Shown piece after piece: positions 32,489 to 43,304 of a stretch of DNA of 64,000 bases. Position 1 is the first letter of the stretch, and every line of letters starts with the position of its first letter. The stretch is from Melitaea cinxia (lineage: Eukaryota; Arthropoda; Insecta; Lepidoptera; Nymphalidae), in the NCBI RefSeq assembly GCF_905220565.1, contig NC_059405.1:13780081-13844080 (forward strand), read 5' to 3'. Both the position numbers and the translations under genes were made by a program. The notes under the pieces were generated by a model. It made no database searches and was not told the origin of the DNA. It saw nothing but the letters and a program-made list of their open reading frames with translations.

Positions 32489-33854
32489 CAGATATATTAT
32501 ATATGTACGGTTACGGTACGGCATCGAAAAAAGGCTTTTTTGTTAAACATTGGCCGTTCATGCATGCGTCAAGCGGAAAATATTGGATTTTAATTAAACT
32601 TGCCATAGCAACTGTATTTATACGGAGTCAGTGTTACATACAGTGTATATTTACAGTGAATTTATTTTATCGATATATTTTCTGATATGATAAAAATGGT
32701 CACAAGAAATCGAATATTGGAAATTATTTCGATACATTTTAAAATTTTGTACCTTGACCATGATTGTGTTTATAAGTTTCCTACTAATATGACATACTCG
32801 GGGTTTTCGTAAATTTTATATTAATCCTGTCGGTTGATAAATATAATATTTTCTTCTTTCTCAATATATAAACAATTAGGTATACATTAATTGCAGAATA
32901 AACTGTTCTAGCACCGATTGAAAATTCGAAAAATAATTTCTATACTGAGATTCATTGAGAAGAACAAAATTATAATTCTGCTAGGTATTGTGTCTGTAGA
33001 TTCAAAAATTAGCATAAATATGCTCGGATTCGATATTGATATGTATTTTCGTAATATATTTTTTTTATAATATAGTATATAATTTAAAAATATATATTAT
33101 ATGTTATATTTAACTCGCGTTACATGATGGTGGTGATATTATTATTCCATCGAGTCATTTATACAAGCTGACTCGTGCTCAAATATTTTCCCATATTTCG
33201 TAAACTATTAATTTAAATAACATAGGTACTTTTATAGTTTATTTTTATCTAATGATCTTTATGGCAAAGTAAGTTTTATACATTAGGATTATAACCATAT
33301 CTAAAATTTTCCATTTTTAATACTTTAACAAATGTATTTACAATGAAAACCACAGAGATTACAGTTTTCCAATGAGATTTTGCTTTTTACAGGAATTTAG
33401 CCTTCAGTTTTTATTTTCTTATTCTTCATTGAGTTGATTAAGACGCTGAGCATCTTGGATTAAGAGCCGGCGTTCCCTTTTAAGAACTTTGTATTTTTAA
33501 TGCTGTCTATCTTTTATTTTGAAGTGGAAAGTTTAAAATGCACTTTTGCTGTTCTAGTTGAGAATCGCTCTGTTTTTAAAACAATGTATTTTAAGACATT
33601 TTTATTGTTATGAACTTTGAGAAAATATTAAGTTTTTACATTGTTGCCTATTTGTTCAGTGTTTTCCTATAAATTATATAATATTATTGTTACTTGTATA
33701 GTCAGTAATGAGGAAGTATCTTTAAGTTTTGAAAGTCTTAGTTGAAAACTATACAAAATTGGTAATTCCAAAACTAAAGTTACCTCGACTCGCATGTGAA
33801 CAAAGTTATAAGTTGCATCTTGTTACTTATATAATTTATTATTTAAATGAACGC
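32489..33854. other. AT-rich DNA, nothing recognised
   Basis: No gene, tRNA or known repeat recognised. Confidence 0.45.
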
Positions 33855-34458
33855 ATCTGCCTTGCGGTGTCGGCCGAGTAGAATAGCACCACCCCCTTCC
33901 TTCCCGTGGGGGTCATAAAAAGCAACCGAGAGATAAACCTGGCCAAAAATCATCAGGGTTCTGGAGAAGGAAAACTTCATTTGAAACTCGGAATGGAGTC
34001 TCCGTCAAGCATTCGTGGCATAGCTCTAAAATGCGAAAGACCCTGCAGCCGAACTGGCGTATCGACTCGTCGTTCCTGTGTGCCTAGCCAGCGAGGTCGA
34101 GAGGGTGGCGCAGAGCTTAGACAACTCTGCGTTGTCCTGAAGAGTGTCCTAGACGACACGTATCTATCTGACACTGTTTAAATCGTCTGCATTAAACGGA
34201 CTCAGGCCAATGAATGAACGCATACACCATTCATTAAAGCTTAAAAATGTAAGTTTATAGACAATCGGGGTTACCCTCTGGTACCACTCCCACCGTGTGA
34301 AACCCCATGGTTATGGAGATATCGTGGTTAAAGTTTTGAGGTTAGAATTGTTCTATGTAGAGCTATCACAATACGTTAGAGCTCCGCGTCTGACTTCACC
34401 TTAGCTCTGGCGCTGCGGCAAGTGCATTCATGCTCCGTTACGCATTAAAAAAAAAAAA
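33855..34458 (+). repeat. GC-rich retroelement fragment with A tail
   Basis: Contains AGAATAGCACCACCCCC, CCTTCCTTCCCGTGGGGGTC and further GC-rich sequence, and ends in a run of 12 A (about 34447-34458). The opening resembles the 5' region of RTE-type LINEs that I know from Lepidoptera (CCCGTGGGTGTCGTAAGAGG-like), but the rest does not match it clearly. An open frame (33906-34181) has no motif. Probably a LINE or SINE-like retroposed fragment. Confidence 0.4.
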
Positions 34459-34463
34459 CAATC

Positions 34464-34506
34464 GAATTGAGAACTTCCCTCTTTTTTGTAAGTCGGTTAA
34501 AAATGC
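34464..34506 (-). repeat. End of an ACCGACTTC-family element
   Basis: ATCGAATTGAGAACTTCCC and CTTTTTTGTAAGTCGGTTA are the reverse complement of the family's 5' end; the rest of the element is missing. Confidence 0.5.
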
Positions 34507-34523
34507 ATAGTTTACGATTATAT

Positions 34524-34989
34524 TGTTACGTGTTTGGGTTCGAAGGATTTGGAGAGAAAGACCTGCTGACTCTTTTCAAGACTTTATTCACTAACACTAG
34601 GTCCAACACAAAGCACTAGGTTCAAACACTAAGCACTAAGTTCAAACACTAAGCACTCACAGTGTCCTCAGTCGTAGCCAATGTCGTAGGTATCGCTGGT
34701 ACCACTCTTGATCACTAGTTTTCACTCTTGAAGTCGCCTCGAAGATCACTCAAACTGAACTGCACTCGCTCGCCTACCTGCGGCTATTTATATCGGCCGA
34801 CACGAGGCCCAGACCATTCTGGAAAGTTCGCGCATGTACCCGGTGTTCGAGACTATACTTCTACATAGTTCCACAGTAGTTCCTCTAACGCCATCTAGTA
34901 TTGAGTAGAGAGTTTCATGTTATCGCTGTCTTTGTGTGGTTTCAACAGTTGCCGCTAGATGGCGCTAGTTTCTTTGTGTGTCCTTAACA
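34524..34989 (-). repeat. Gypsy LTR (3' LTR of the minus-strand element)
   Basis: 466 bp with TGTTA...TAACA ends. On the coding strand a purine-rich tract (CTAAGAGGGGAGTAG) precedes it directly, as a polypurine tract should. It contains an internal short tandem repeat (GCACTAGGTTCAAACACTAA theme), a TATATC/TATTTATA promoter-like segment (about 34785-34795), and two CTCF-like motifs in opposite orientation (34888-34900 and 34951-34965). Confidence 0.8.
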
Positions 34990-35549
34990 CTACTCCCCTC
35001 TTAGAGATGCTCGTCCCGAGCATCGTTGTTACTGCCATGGTAACGCGCCAGACGGTCTATGTGTACCACTTTGAATGTCCCTCTTGGTTGCTTTTGAATC
35101 CTGTAAGTCACATCATTCAGTCGGGTAACCACTTTGTACGGACCGTCCCACTTGGTCTGCAACTTTGGCGGTTTCCCTTTCCGGCGGGTTGGGTTATGCA
35201 GCCACACCAGTGACCCTTCCTTGAAGCCACTCGTGTTCGATTTCCGGTCGTATCTGGTTTTCATGTTCTCGCTTGGATGTAACCCATTTTCCCGAACCAA
35301 GGCGTGTATATAGCGCATTTTTTCCCTTAAATCGCTGACATAGTCTTGTACGGTATGTGGTCCCTCCGGTGCCCCTCCAGTCAATAGGTCTACTGGTATT
35401 CATAATTCTCTACCGTAATTGACATACGCCGGGGTAGCTTTTATGCTTTCATGCTCGGCGGTTCGGTACGACAGAAGGAAGAGTGGTATATACTTGTCCC
35501 AATCTTTTTGTTTGTCGTCTACCGATTTCGCCAAATGCCTCTCAAGGGT
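34990..35549 (-). pseudogene. Gypsy integrase C-terminal domain
   Basis: Minus frame continuing from the integrase core after an in-frame stop at 35550-35552. Reads HLAKSVDDKQKDWDKY and PLFLLSYR, meets another stop (TGA at 35400-35402), then VQDYVSDLREKM, WLHNPTRRKGK, LQTKWDGPYKVV and VVHIDRLARY up to the stop just before the polypurine tract. The W-GPY-V pattern is the GPY/F module of Ty3/gypsy integrases, which helps bind DNA during integration. Two stops in the same frame make it non-functional as a full-length protein. Confidence 0.85.
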
Positions 35550-36743
35550 CTAGTTAAATCTCTCAACCATTCCATCAGACTGTGGATGGTACGCGGTGGT
35601 CCTCGTCTTATGCATGCCCAAAATTCTGCACACTTCCTGGAATACTTGCGATTCGAAGTTCCTGCCCTGATCGGAATGGATTTCTAGAGGCACGCCAAGG
35701 CGACATATCACTTCTTCGACTAACTTAGAAGCGACTGTTGTAGCTTCTTGGTTTGGTATGGCGAACACTTCGGGCCATTTGGTGAAGTAGTCCATGACGA
35801 CCATAAAATACTTGTTTCCCGATTCCGTTATAGGAAATGGCCCCGCTACGTCAACTGCAATTCGTTCCCACGGTGCACCGACGTTATACAACCGCAGATT
35901 CCCACGGCTCCTGGTCTGTGGTCCTTTTACAGCAGCGCAAGTAGTACATTTGCGGCACCAATCCTGTACATCATCTCGACAATGCAACCAGTAGAATCGT
36001 TCTCGCACTTTAGTTAACGTCCTCTTGACACCTAGATGACCTCCTGATACGCCATCATGTATTTCACGGAGAACATCTGGTACTCTCGTTCTTGGGACAA
36101 TTATCTGAAGGTGGAACTCTCTGCCGTTAGTCTTCTCCCATTTCCGGTAGAGTATTCCGTTTTGAAGTATCAGACTGTCCCATTGAGCCCAGTACGCCTT
36201 AGTGACAGCGCCAGTGGGTGCAACCTCACTCCAGATTGGTTTTACGTCACCCCGTTTCTTCCATGTGATGATGTGCCGAAGGTCGTCATCTTTTTCTTGA
36301 GCTTCCCTCATAGCATCACTCTCCCAGATACCCAAAGGACTTGTTCTTGTTAGCTTTAGTGTAACTTCATTAGATTCCTGCTTAACACAATGTTTGCAGA
36401 CTTCAGAACACTGCCTTCGTGAGAGTGCGTCGGCATTCTCATGCAACTTTCCGCTGCGGTGTTTCGTCTTGAAGTCATACTCCTGATCCCGGGCAGGAGG
36501 CGAAGCCCTTTGCTTCTTCAGCTCCTCTATTTGTTCCTCGATCCTTTTCATCCTTGCTATCTGGGTCTTCTTTTGCGGACAGTTGAGCTGAAGATGGCCC
36601 CTCTCGCCGCACTTGTAGCACATGACTCCAGAACTTTTCTTCGTAGGAGCCTTAACTACTTTGACTTCCTCAGAGACCTCGCGGATCTTATGGGTCTGCC
36701 GTATGTCATGGCGAACAGCCTCGACCTCCAAAGCATGCGCCAA
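35550..36743 (-). pseudogene. Gypsy Gag zinc knuckle fused to RNase H tail and integrase; PR and RT deleted
   Basis: One long frame. It begins in the nucleocapsid (CYKCGERGHLQLNC, a CCHC zinc knuckle), then passes from ...RASPPARDQEYDF straight into TKHRSGKLHENADALSRR, the end of the RNase H domain, so protease, reverse transcriptase and most of RNase H are missing without breaking the frame. The integrase follows: an HHCC zinc finger (EIHDG, GGHLG, CRKCTTC) and a D,D,E core (VDVAGPF, SDQGRNF, VERFN), and ends at a stop. It could bind and join DNA only if supplied with RT from elsewhere; as it stands it is a deletion derivative. Confidence 0.85.
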
Positions 36744-37767
36744 TGCTTTCCTTTAACGAGGTGTGGTGACGAAGCCTCACTGCAGCTCTGACCTCCAGGT
36801 CTTTGATTCCGTCGACAAATGCTTGAACAATATTCGTGTTTACCATCTTGGTGTCGGCTCCTGGATATGACTTCCTGACGAGTTTTTCGATTTCCAACGC
36901 CCATTGTTGTAGTCCTTCTCCTGGGCGTTGAACTCTGTCACGCAGTTGGGCACGGAACACGTGCTCCAGATGTCGATCCCCGTATCGGGATTCAAGTGCG
37001 TCCATCAAGTCTTGGAACCCGTTTCCTGTATGTGCCAGTGCTTCTAAAACCGACAAAGCTTGCCCTCTGAGCGCAACAGTGAGAGCGGTCAGGCATTGCT
37101 CTTCCGTCCATCCGTTGACAGCGGCCACAGTCTGAAATTGTCGACGATAAGCGTTCCACGAGGTAGTGCCGTCGTAGGGAGGCACTTTCACTCTTGGTCC
37201 TTGCGCCACTCCGGTACTTCCACTAGACATCGCGACTCCCGTGGTTTCAAGGCGCACTACTTTCTTTTGTAGTTCAGCGAGGACGGTTTTCATATTTTCA
37301 ACATCCAATCGTAACCTGGTAACTCGTCCTTCCACTACATCGACATCTTTTCGAAGCTTAGTCACCGCGTCGCTTACGTCTTTTATAGCCCAGAGCGTTT
37401 TTTCTTGGAGCTCTTTTTGTTGCTCTTGTGATTCTTGCAATTTGAAATTTGTTTGCTCTTGTAATTCTTGCAATTTGAAACTTGTTTGCTTTTGTGATTC
37501 TTGCAAAGCATTACGAATTTCAACCCTTTGTTGCTCTTGTGATTCTTGCAAAGCACGAATTTCAGCCCTTTGCAGCTCCATTAATTTAATTAAACTTCCT
37601 AATTGAAGAGCCACTTGAGAGTCTGTAGAAGCTACGGGGTCAGCGGGCGGGGCTTGGTCCACGGTGGGTGGAGCTTGGTCCCCAGTAGGTGTGGCCTCCG
37701 CAGCTCGTTGTGCCCTTGTCCTGACGCCCTTGAAGTCCTTGAAGTCTTCTCTCGGAGTCAATGGCAT
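36706..37767 (-). pseudogene. Gypsy Gag, N-terminal and capsid region
   Basis: ATG at 37767, about 350 residues. N-terminal Pro/Ala-rich stretch, then a long heptad-like region made of tandem LQE-Q units (QESQEQQ, LQEQTNFKLQESQ), a coiled coil, then the capsid-like domain (VPPYDGTTSWNAYRRQF, ALESRYGD, EKLVRKSYPGA, VQAFVDGI). It ends in a frameshift near 36745; the Gag reading frame continues as AHALEVEAVRHDIRQ in the next entry. Packages element RNA into cytoplasmic particles in intact relatives. Confidence 0.8.
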
Positions 37768-37793
37768 CTCCAAATCTCACTTCCGACACCAGT

Positions 37794-38114
37794 TGTTACG
37801 TGTTTGGGTTCGAAGGATTTGGAGAGAAAGACCTGCTGACTCTTTTCAAGACTTTATTCACTAACACTAGGTCCAACACAAAGCACTAGGTTCAAACACT
37901 AAGCACTAAGTTCAAACACTAAGCGCTCACAATGTCCTCAGTCGTAGCCAATGTCGTAGGTATCGCTGGTACCACTCTTGATCACTAGTTTTCACTCTTG
38001 AAGTCGCCTCGAAGATCGCTCAAACTGAACTGCACTCGCTCGCCTACCTGCGGCTATTTATATCGGCCGACACGAGGCCCAGACCATTCTGGAAAGTTCG
38101 CGCATGTACCCGGT
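37794..38114 (-). repeat. Gypsy 5' LTR, partial
   Basis: Matches 34524-34843 with only a few substitutions, from TGTTACGTG to GTACCCGGT, and is then cut by the hairpin at 38115. The internal region next to it on the coding strand starts TGGTGTCGGAAGTGAG, where the primer-binding site should be. High LTR identity implies a recent insertion. Confidence 0.8.
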
Positions 38115-38157
38115 CTTGTACGGTATTTGGTCCCTCCGGTGCCAAATACCGTACAAG
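38115..38157. repeat. Perfect hairpin at the fold-back junction
   Basis: CTTGTACGGTATTTGG (38115-38130), loop TCCCTCCGGTG, then the exact complement (38142-38157). The left arm and loop correspond to 35345-35371 in the normal element (one base different), and the right arm continues into the inverted copy. Confidence 0.85.
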
Positions 38158-38733
38158 ACTATGTCAGCGATTTAAGGGAAAAAATGCGCTATATACACGC
38201 CTTGGTTCGGGAAAATGGGTTACATCCAAGCGAGAACATGAAAACCAGATACGACCGGAAATCGAACACGAGTGGCTTCAAGGAAGGGTCACTGGTGTGG
38301 CTGCATAACCCAACCCGCCGGAAAGGGAAATCGCCAAAGTTGCAGACCAAGTGGGACGGTCCGTACAAAGTGGTTACCCGACTGAATGATGTGACTTACA
38401 GGATTCAAAAGCAACCAAGAGGGACATTCAAAGTGGTACACATAGACCGTCTGGCGCGTTACCATGGCAGTAACAACGATGCTCGGGACGAGCATCTCTA
38501 AGAAGGGAGTAGTGTTAAGGACACACAAAGAAACTAGCGCCATCTAGCGGCAACTGTTGAAACCACACAAAGACAGCGATAACATGAAACTCTCTACTCA
38601 ATACTAGATGGCGTTAGAGGAACTACTGTGGAACTATGTAGAAGTATAGTCTCGAACACCGGGTACATGCGCGAACTTTCCAGAATGGTCTGGGCCTCGT
38701 GTCGGCCGATATAAATAGCCGCAGGTAGGTTGA
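38142..38733 (+). repeat. Inverted copy of gypsy integrase C-terminus and LTR
   Basis: Reverse-complement duplicate of about 34774-35358: it encodes on the plus strand the same VQDYVSDLREKM ... WDGPYKVV ... DARDEHL end, then the polypurine tract and about 220 bp of LTR, stopping within the LTR at GCCGCAGGTAGG where BEL sequence starts. Only a few differences from the left copy, so the event is recent. Confidence 0.85.
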
Positions 38734-39663
38734 CTTTATAATGCTTGCAGATAATAAACCCAACGGATCAAAAATCTTGCAGGTCATGGAAGTAACTGTC
38801 CTTTTCGTGATGACATTGTCAACCGGTATATCTGTAGAAAAGAAAAGCGTGTCCGATTTGGGTGACCAGTTAAGACCTAGGACGCTAGATTGTTTGTTCC
38901 AGTCACGAACCTCACACACATCAGTTTGATTTTCAAATAATTCAGAGCAGTTTGTGCGAAATTTGTGCAAAGGAAAACATGCAGACTCTAAAGTTTGAGT
39001 GAGACCGTTGTATATTTTTCTGAGCTCATCGATACTATTTGAACCTGTACTCAGATCGTCCATGTAAAAATCGCGTTTAATTACATTAGCAACAGTTTCA
39101 TCATTGCATTCCTGAGACAATTACAAGAGACATCTAGTGGCCAAATGAGGAGCAGAAGCCATACCGTAAGTGACAGTGTTTAATTTTAATATTTTGAGAG
39201 GCTGTTCCTCATCTTCGCGCCACAAGATAAGCTGTAAATGCCGTTGAGAGTTATCTATTTCTATCTGCCGATACATTTTTTCAATGTCCCCAGTTAATAC
39301 AAATCTATGTATACGAAAACGCAATAAAATTTCAAATAAATCGCTCCGAACTACAGGCCCTACTAATTGGATATCATTTAGTGACTTTCCAGAAGATGAT
39401 TTAGCAGACGCATCGAACACGATTCTCACTTTTGTAGTTTCCTTTTCCTCACGTACTACCGCATGGTGACGTAAATAAAAACCGAATGAAGGTCGATCAA
39501 ACTCTGATAAATGTCCCAATTCCTGATATTCTTTAATAAAGTCAACGTATTTTTGTTTAAAATTTAAATTTTTAGATAATTTCTTCTCAAGGTTCAAGAA
39601 TCTTCCGCGTGCACTGTAAAATGACTCACCCAAAGAATCTTCGGGTGATTCTTTAAACGGCAT
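38732..39663 (-). pseudogene. BEL/Pao reverse transcriptase fragment
   Basis: Minus frame with MPFKESPEDSLGESFYSARG, YLRHHAVVREEKE, VRIVFDASAKSSSGKSLND, FVLTGDIEKMYRQIEI and TYGMASAPHLATRCLL, a stop codon (39121-39123), and then, in the same frame, LSQECNDETV, the active-site FYMDDL (about 39056-39070) and KIFDPLGLLSASIIKST. These are the RT and connection blocks of BEL/Pao elements. The frame breaks off at the gypsy junction (about 38732); RNase H, integrase and 3' LTR are absent. A frameshift separates it from Gag-protease. Confidence 0.85.
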
Positions 39664-39682
39664 TTTAACTGAAAATCTACCA

Positions 39683-41632
39683 TTACTTAAACCTTGAAGT
39701 GTTATTTACAAAATGAGTTTCACATAATTGCTCTTCTACAGAGAATAAATTATCTTTGGTCGTAGGTAACTCTTCTACTTCCCAGAATCTTTTCATACTT
39801 TCATAAATATCTAATTGAGTAAAATTACACATAAAATTATCGTTACAAGTACTTTTACCTACTGGGCCAGACACGAGCCACCCCAGTTTCGAATCTAGCA
39901 GCGTAGGCTTATCTTGACCTAACTTGATCTGTTGTGTACCTATAATATCCCAAAAGACATCTGCGCCTATAAGTATGTCAATATCAGCTGGTTGATAAAA
40001 TGCAGGGTCGGCCAGCTGGATGTTTAATGGTAACTTCAAGTTCTGCAATTCAATTTTGTTATTAGGCACGCTACCGGTAATCCTAGATACAATGAGGCAT
40101 GTTAACTTAGCCGTAAAAGAAGATACTCTAGAATTTAATTGGACACAGCAACGTTCAGATATATCAAAACCGATATTATTTATACCCGATACGTTTACAG
40201 GTTTCACTCGATTTACAGATAAACCCATTATATTTTTGAAATTAGTAGTCATGAAGCAGGATTGACTCCCAGTATCTAATAATATTCGAGCCCTTTGACA
40301 GCTATTGTTCTGTGGATTAACTATATTTACAAGAGCGGTACACAGTAGTACTTCTTTTGCGCTAGCTATTGCCAAAGAGACGGGTGCAGTCTTCAAAACC
40401 TCTGAAATTTCTTTATGGAGTAAACTGTTATGTTTCCCCTTGCATGACCTACAACAACCCTTTAAACGGCACCTGTGCGCATTGTGCCTTTCGCGGAGAC
40501 AGTTTGAACATAATTTTAATTTATTTACCTCAATCTGTCTGTCCTCCAAACTCATTTCTAAAAAGACGGGACACAAATACACACGGTGGTCCTTCTTACA
40601 TATACTACATACAATCCGTTTTGACACTTCCGTATTAGCAGCGACTAATGATTTAGAAGGTTGTTGTGACTTATAATTAGACTTATAGTCATGGGTGTGT
40701 TTATCCGAGCGGGTACCTTGAGTGGTTTCTAACACATCCGCGCGATTACGAAGTAAAGTCTTAAATTCAAGTAACGTAGGTAAATCGGAGAGGTTACCCT
40801 TGTATTCCTCCCATTTTCTATTTGTATTAATATCTAATTTAGATGACATCATAAATATAACCAAAATGTCCCATTGCTCAGTAGGTAAGCCTAACGTTCC
40901 GAGTGCTCTTAAATTCTTAGATACTTGATCAATAAGATAACGCAAAGCTTTGTAAGACTCCCGCGTTATAGGTTCGATGTTGAACAATGCCTTTAGATGA
41001 TTGTTTATTAAAATATTTTTATTATTATACCTTTCACATAATAAATCCCATGCAACCCTGTAATTCGCAGAGGTAAATTCTATGGATTTTATAACAACAG
41101 TAGCACTGCCTTCTAAAGCAGACCTCAAGTAATGGAATTTGTTAATCGTAGGTATAGTATCATTAGAATTAATTAACGAGTCGAACGTATCTCTAAATTC
41201 CAGCCATTTTAAGTAGTTCCCGTCAAAATTCGGGAGTTTAATCGTGGGCAATTTGATTGTATTAAGAGCATGAGAACAAGTGCCTGATGGCTTGGAATTT
41301 ACAGAACCCTCGGCTCGATCTCTGCTTTGAGAAATCGAATCGATTATTTCCTGCGCAGTCGATATCAAAGAATAAAATTGAGATTCTATGAAGTCTCTTT
41401 CTCTAATTTGTTCATCCTGGTCGGTACTTAAAAGTTCAATTTGATCTTGCAATTCATCAAAACTAGTAAACAACTCTTGGAATTTAGTTAATCTCAATGA
41501 AATTTCTTTTACTTGAGCACCAGTTAAATCTGCAGGTTTAATTTGATTTAAAACCGTTATATATTCTCTAAATTTAGTTAAACGACCTTTAATCGTACTG
41601 CGTTTCTTTAAAAGTTCTTTCAAACCACTCAT
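39683..41632 (-). pseudogene. BEL/Pao Gag-protease
   Basis: ATG at 41632, 649 codons. N-terminal Gag with LKELLKKRSTIKGRLTKF and coiled-coil character, the capsid-like block LPNFDGNYLKWLEFRDTFDS, Cys/His fingers (CSICKKDHRVYLC near residue 340, CSNCLRERHNAHRC, CRSCKGKH near 400), a retroviral-type aspartic protease with LLDTGSQSCF near residue 450, DIDILIGADVFW and LLDSKLGWLVSGPVG, a BEL/Pao hallmark. It stops at 39683; the RT lies in another frame immediately after, so the normal single polyprotein is broken by a frameshift between about 39663 and 39690. Confidence 0.85.
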
Positions 41633-42550
41633 TTCAGTTTCCGGCACTGTATAGAACAAAGAATGAATTAAATAAAGTAAAAATGTTCACTCAAACCAGT
41701 TATTGCAGTAGCCCGCCGCAGCTGTTCCAATTCCGCCAGCGCTGATCACGCTAAATACACCACGAGCATGAGGTGGTACTTGCTTCGAAGTCCCTGGAAT
41801 GTTCGGCAAAATACGTTAATAATGCGGAACAAAGAAATAATTATTTTTTAAAAAGCGGGTAGAAAATAATCTGCTATGGGAATTTTGTTGCATACGACAA
41901 TTAATTTTTAATGATAAAATCTAATTTAAAACGCATTAATTTAAGCAATCGGTAATTAATTAAGCACAAAAATAACAAACGCAGATAAGTAGACAGCCTT
42001 ATTGTTCATGCAAGCAATAAAAGACCTTTAGTTTTAAGTATAAATTAATAGTAGTAGTACAAGTAGTAGTAATATAAGCTAAGAATTATTATTTTATTTA
42101 AAATGCAAAATCATTCAGTACATTATTAGTTCAATAACAAAGATTTTATTGTTCAAAAATATTTAGCTTACGAGTCGAAAGAATAAGAATAGTATATGAA
42201 CGCAAGCGTCAGCGTATATACACTTTGTAAAGCTTTAGCTAACAGGCGGAGAAAGTACGCATAAAGCAAGATACTTCAATAATATGCCCAAGGAAATAGC
42301 TACGCTTTTTACACAAAAGAAAAAAAAAGGAAAACGGAATTTAAAGTAAGGAAAAATAGGAACGGATCACTTCCCTTAGGTTGACCTCCGGAATCGTGCA
42401 CGAAATAGTCCGCCAGGCCCTGTTGCGAAGCAGCTGTTGTCCGTTGTAGTCCCTTTACTTGACCGTTAGCACTAAGTATGTCTTTATGACCTCTTGTTAT
42501 GACCTTGTAGACTGCTGTAGGCTGTAGTCCTGTCACGGTCGCCACTTTGT
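41633..42550 (-). other. BEL/Pao leader region
   Basis: Non-coding for most of its length. On the coding strand, directly after the LTR stub, comes AAAGTGGCGACCGTGACAGG. TGGCGACCGTGACA is a primer-binding-site sequence that I associate with tRNA-Arg priming in insect LTR elements. No BEL LTR is seen; the expected position is taken by the gypsy stub. Confidence 0.5.
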
Positions 42551-42580
42551 TGGCGCTAGTTTCTTTGTGTGTCCTTAACA
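42551..42580 (-). repeat. 30-bp gypsy LTR stub
   Basis: TGGCGCTAGTTTCTTTGTGT and the following ten bases to CCTTAACA match the last 30 bases of the LTR at 34524-34989 exactly; identity ends abruptly on the left. Followed by ATAT. Confidence 0.8.
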
Positions 42581-42584
42581 ATAT

Positions 42585-43304
42585 AAAGGAAATACAGACA
42601 AACATTCACATACAGACAACTACCTTTTTACGAAAATTACGCGGACGGAGAAGTATGAAATTTCGCACACTTATAGTTTATATAGAGTGAGAGAGAGATA
42701 AGTGCAGAATGCTCATATTTTTTTAAAATTATGCATAAAACGTCCATTAAATCAATTAAAAAACATTACACACACTACCATGTATTTAACACACACACAC
42801 GCTTATTATATATTTTTGTTGATTGTCAAAGTCTGTAGTCAAATTAAAAAAAATTAAAAACGGTATTTTCATTATTTTTTGGTTTTCTTTAATTTAAGTT
42901 TTTAATTATGTTCGATTTTCGACCTCTGGGCGATCACTGGTATAGATAGATATATAACAGACGTATGCGCAAACGGACAAACTCCGGAGTCTTACAATTA
43001 GCAATACAATTTTTTTAACAAATTTTAAACAATGAACCGTAAAAAGCATACTAAATAGCATAACATCTCTCTCAATCTCGCTCCTTCTCCATAAAATAGA
43101 ATTTAAAATTTCAACGGCAACGATTTCAATAGAACTGACGTGGAAAATTCGTAGCAATTTCGTTTAATGCCGTCGTTTTTATGAAGCTATTATTAATAGA
43201 GAAAACGGTATAGAAGCTACGTAATGAACTATTCAGAGCGGTAATTTTTGCGTTCTTTTAAAAGTCTTTTAAAAGATCACTTTTAAAAGGTGACTTTTAA
43301 AATG
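42585..43304. other. AT-rich DNA, nothing recognised
   Basis: No gene or repeat recognised. GAGAGAGAG microsatellite-like run near 42690. Confidence 0.4.

Larger units (their letters stand above)
34524..42580 (-). mobile_element. Chimeric gypsy/BEL LTR-retrotransposon integration unit
   Basis: The unit starts with a complete gypsy LTR (TGTTACGTG at 34524) and ends with the opposite terminus of the same LTR (…CCTTAACA at 42580). ATAT stands on both outer sides (34520-34523, 42581-42584), consistent with a 4-bp TSD. In minus-strand order it holds: 30-bp gypsy LTR stub, BEL leader, BEL gag-protease, BEL RT fragment, an antisense copy of the gypsy 3' end, a perfect hairpin, partial gypsy LTR, gypsy gag, integrase with RT deleted, and the complete LTR. 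The order is best explained by template switching during reverse transcription before integration; later recombination or misassembly are alternatives. Confidence 0.6.

Noticed and set aside
42309..42605. 98-codon frame at the right end of the chimeric element
   Set aside because: Reads across the LTR stub and primer-binding site region of a leader; not a protein-coding gene.
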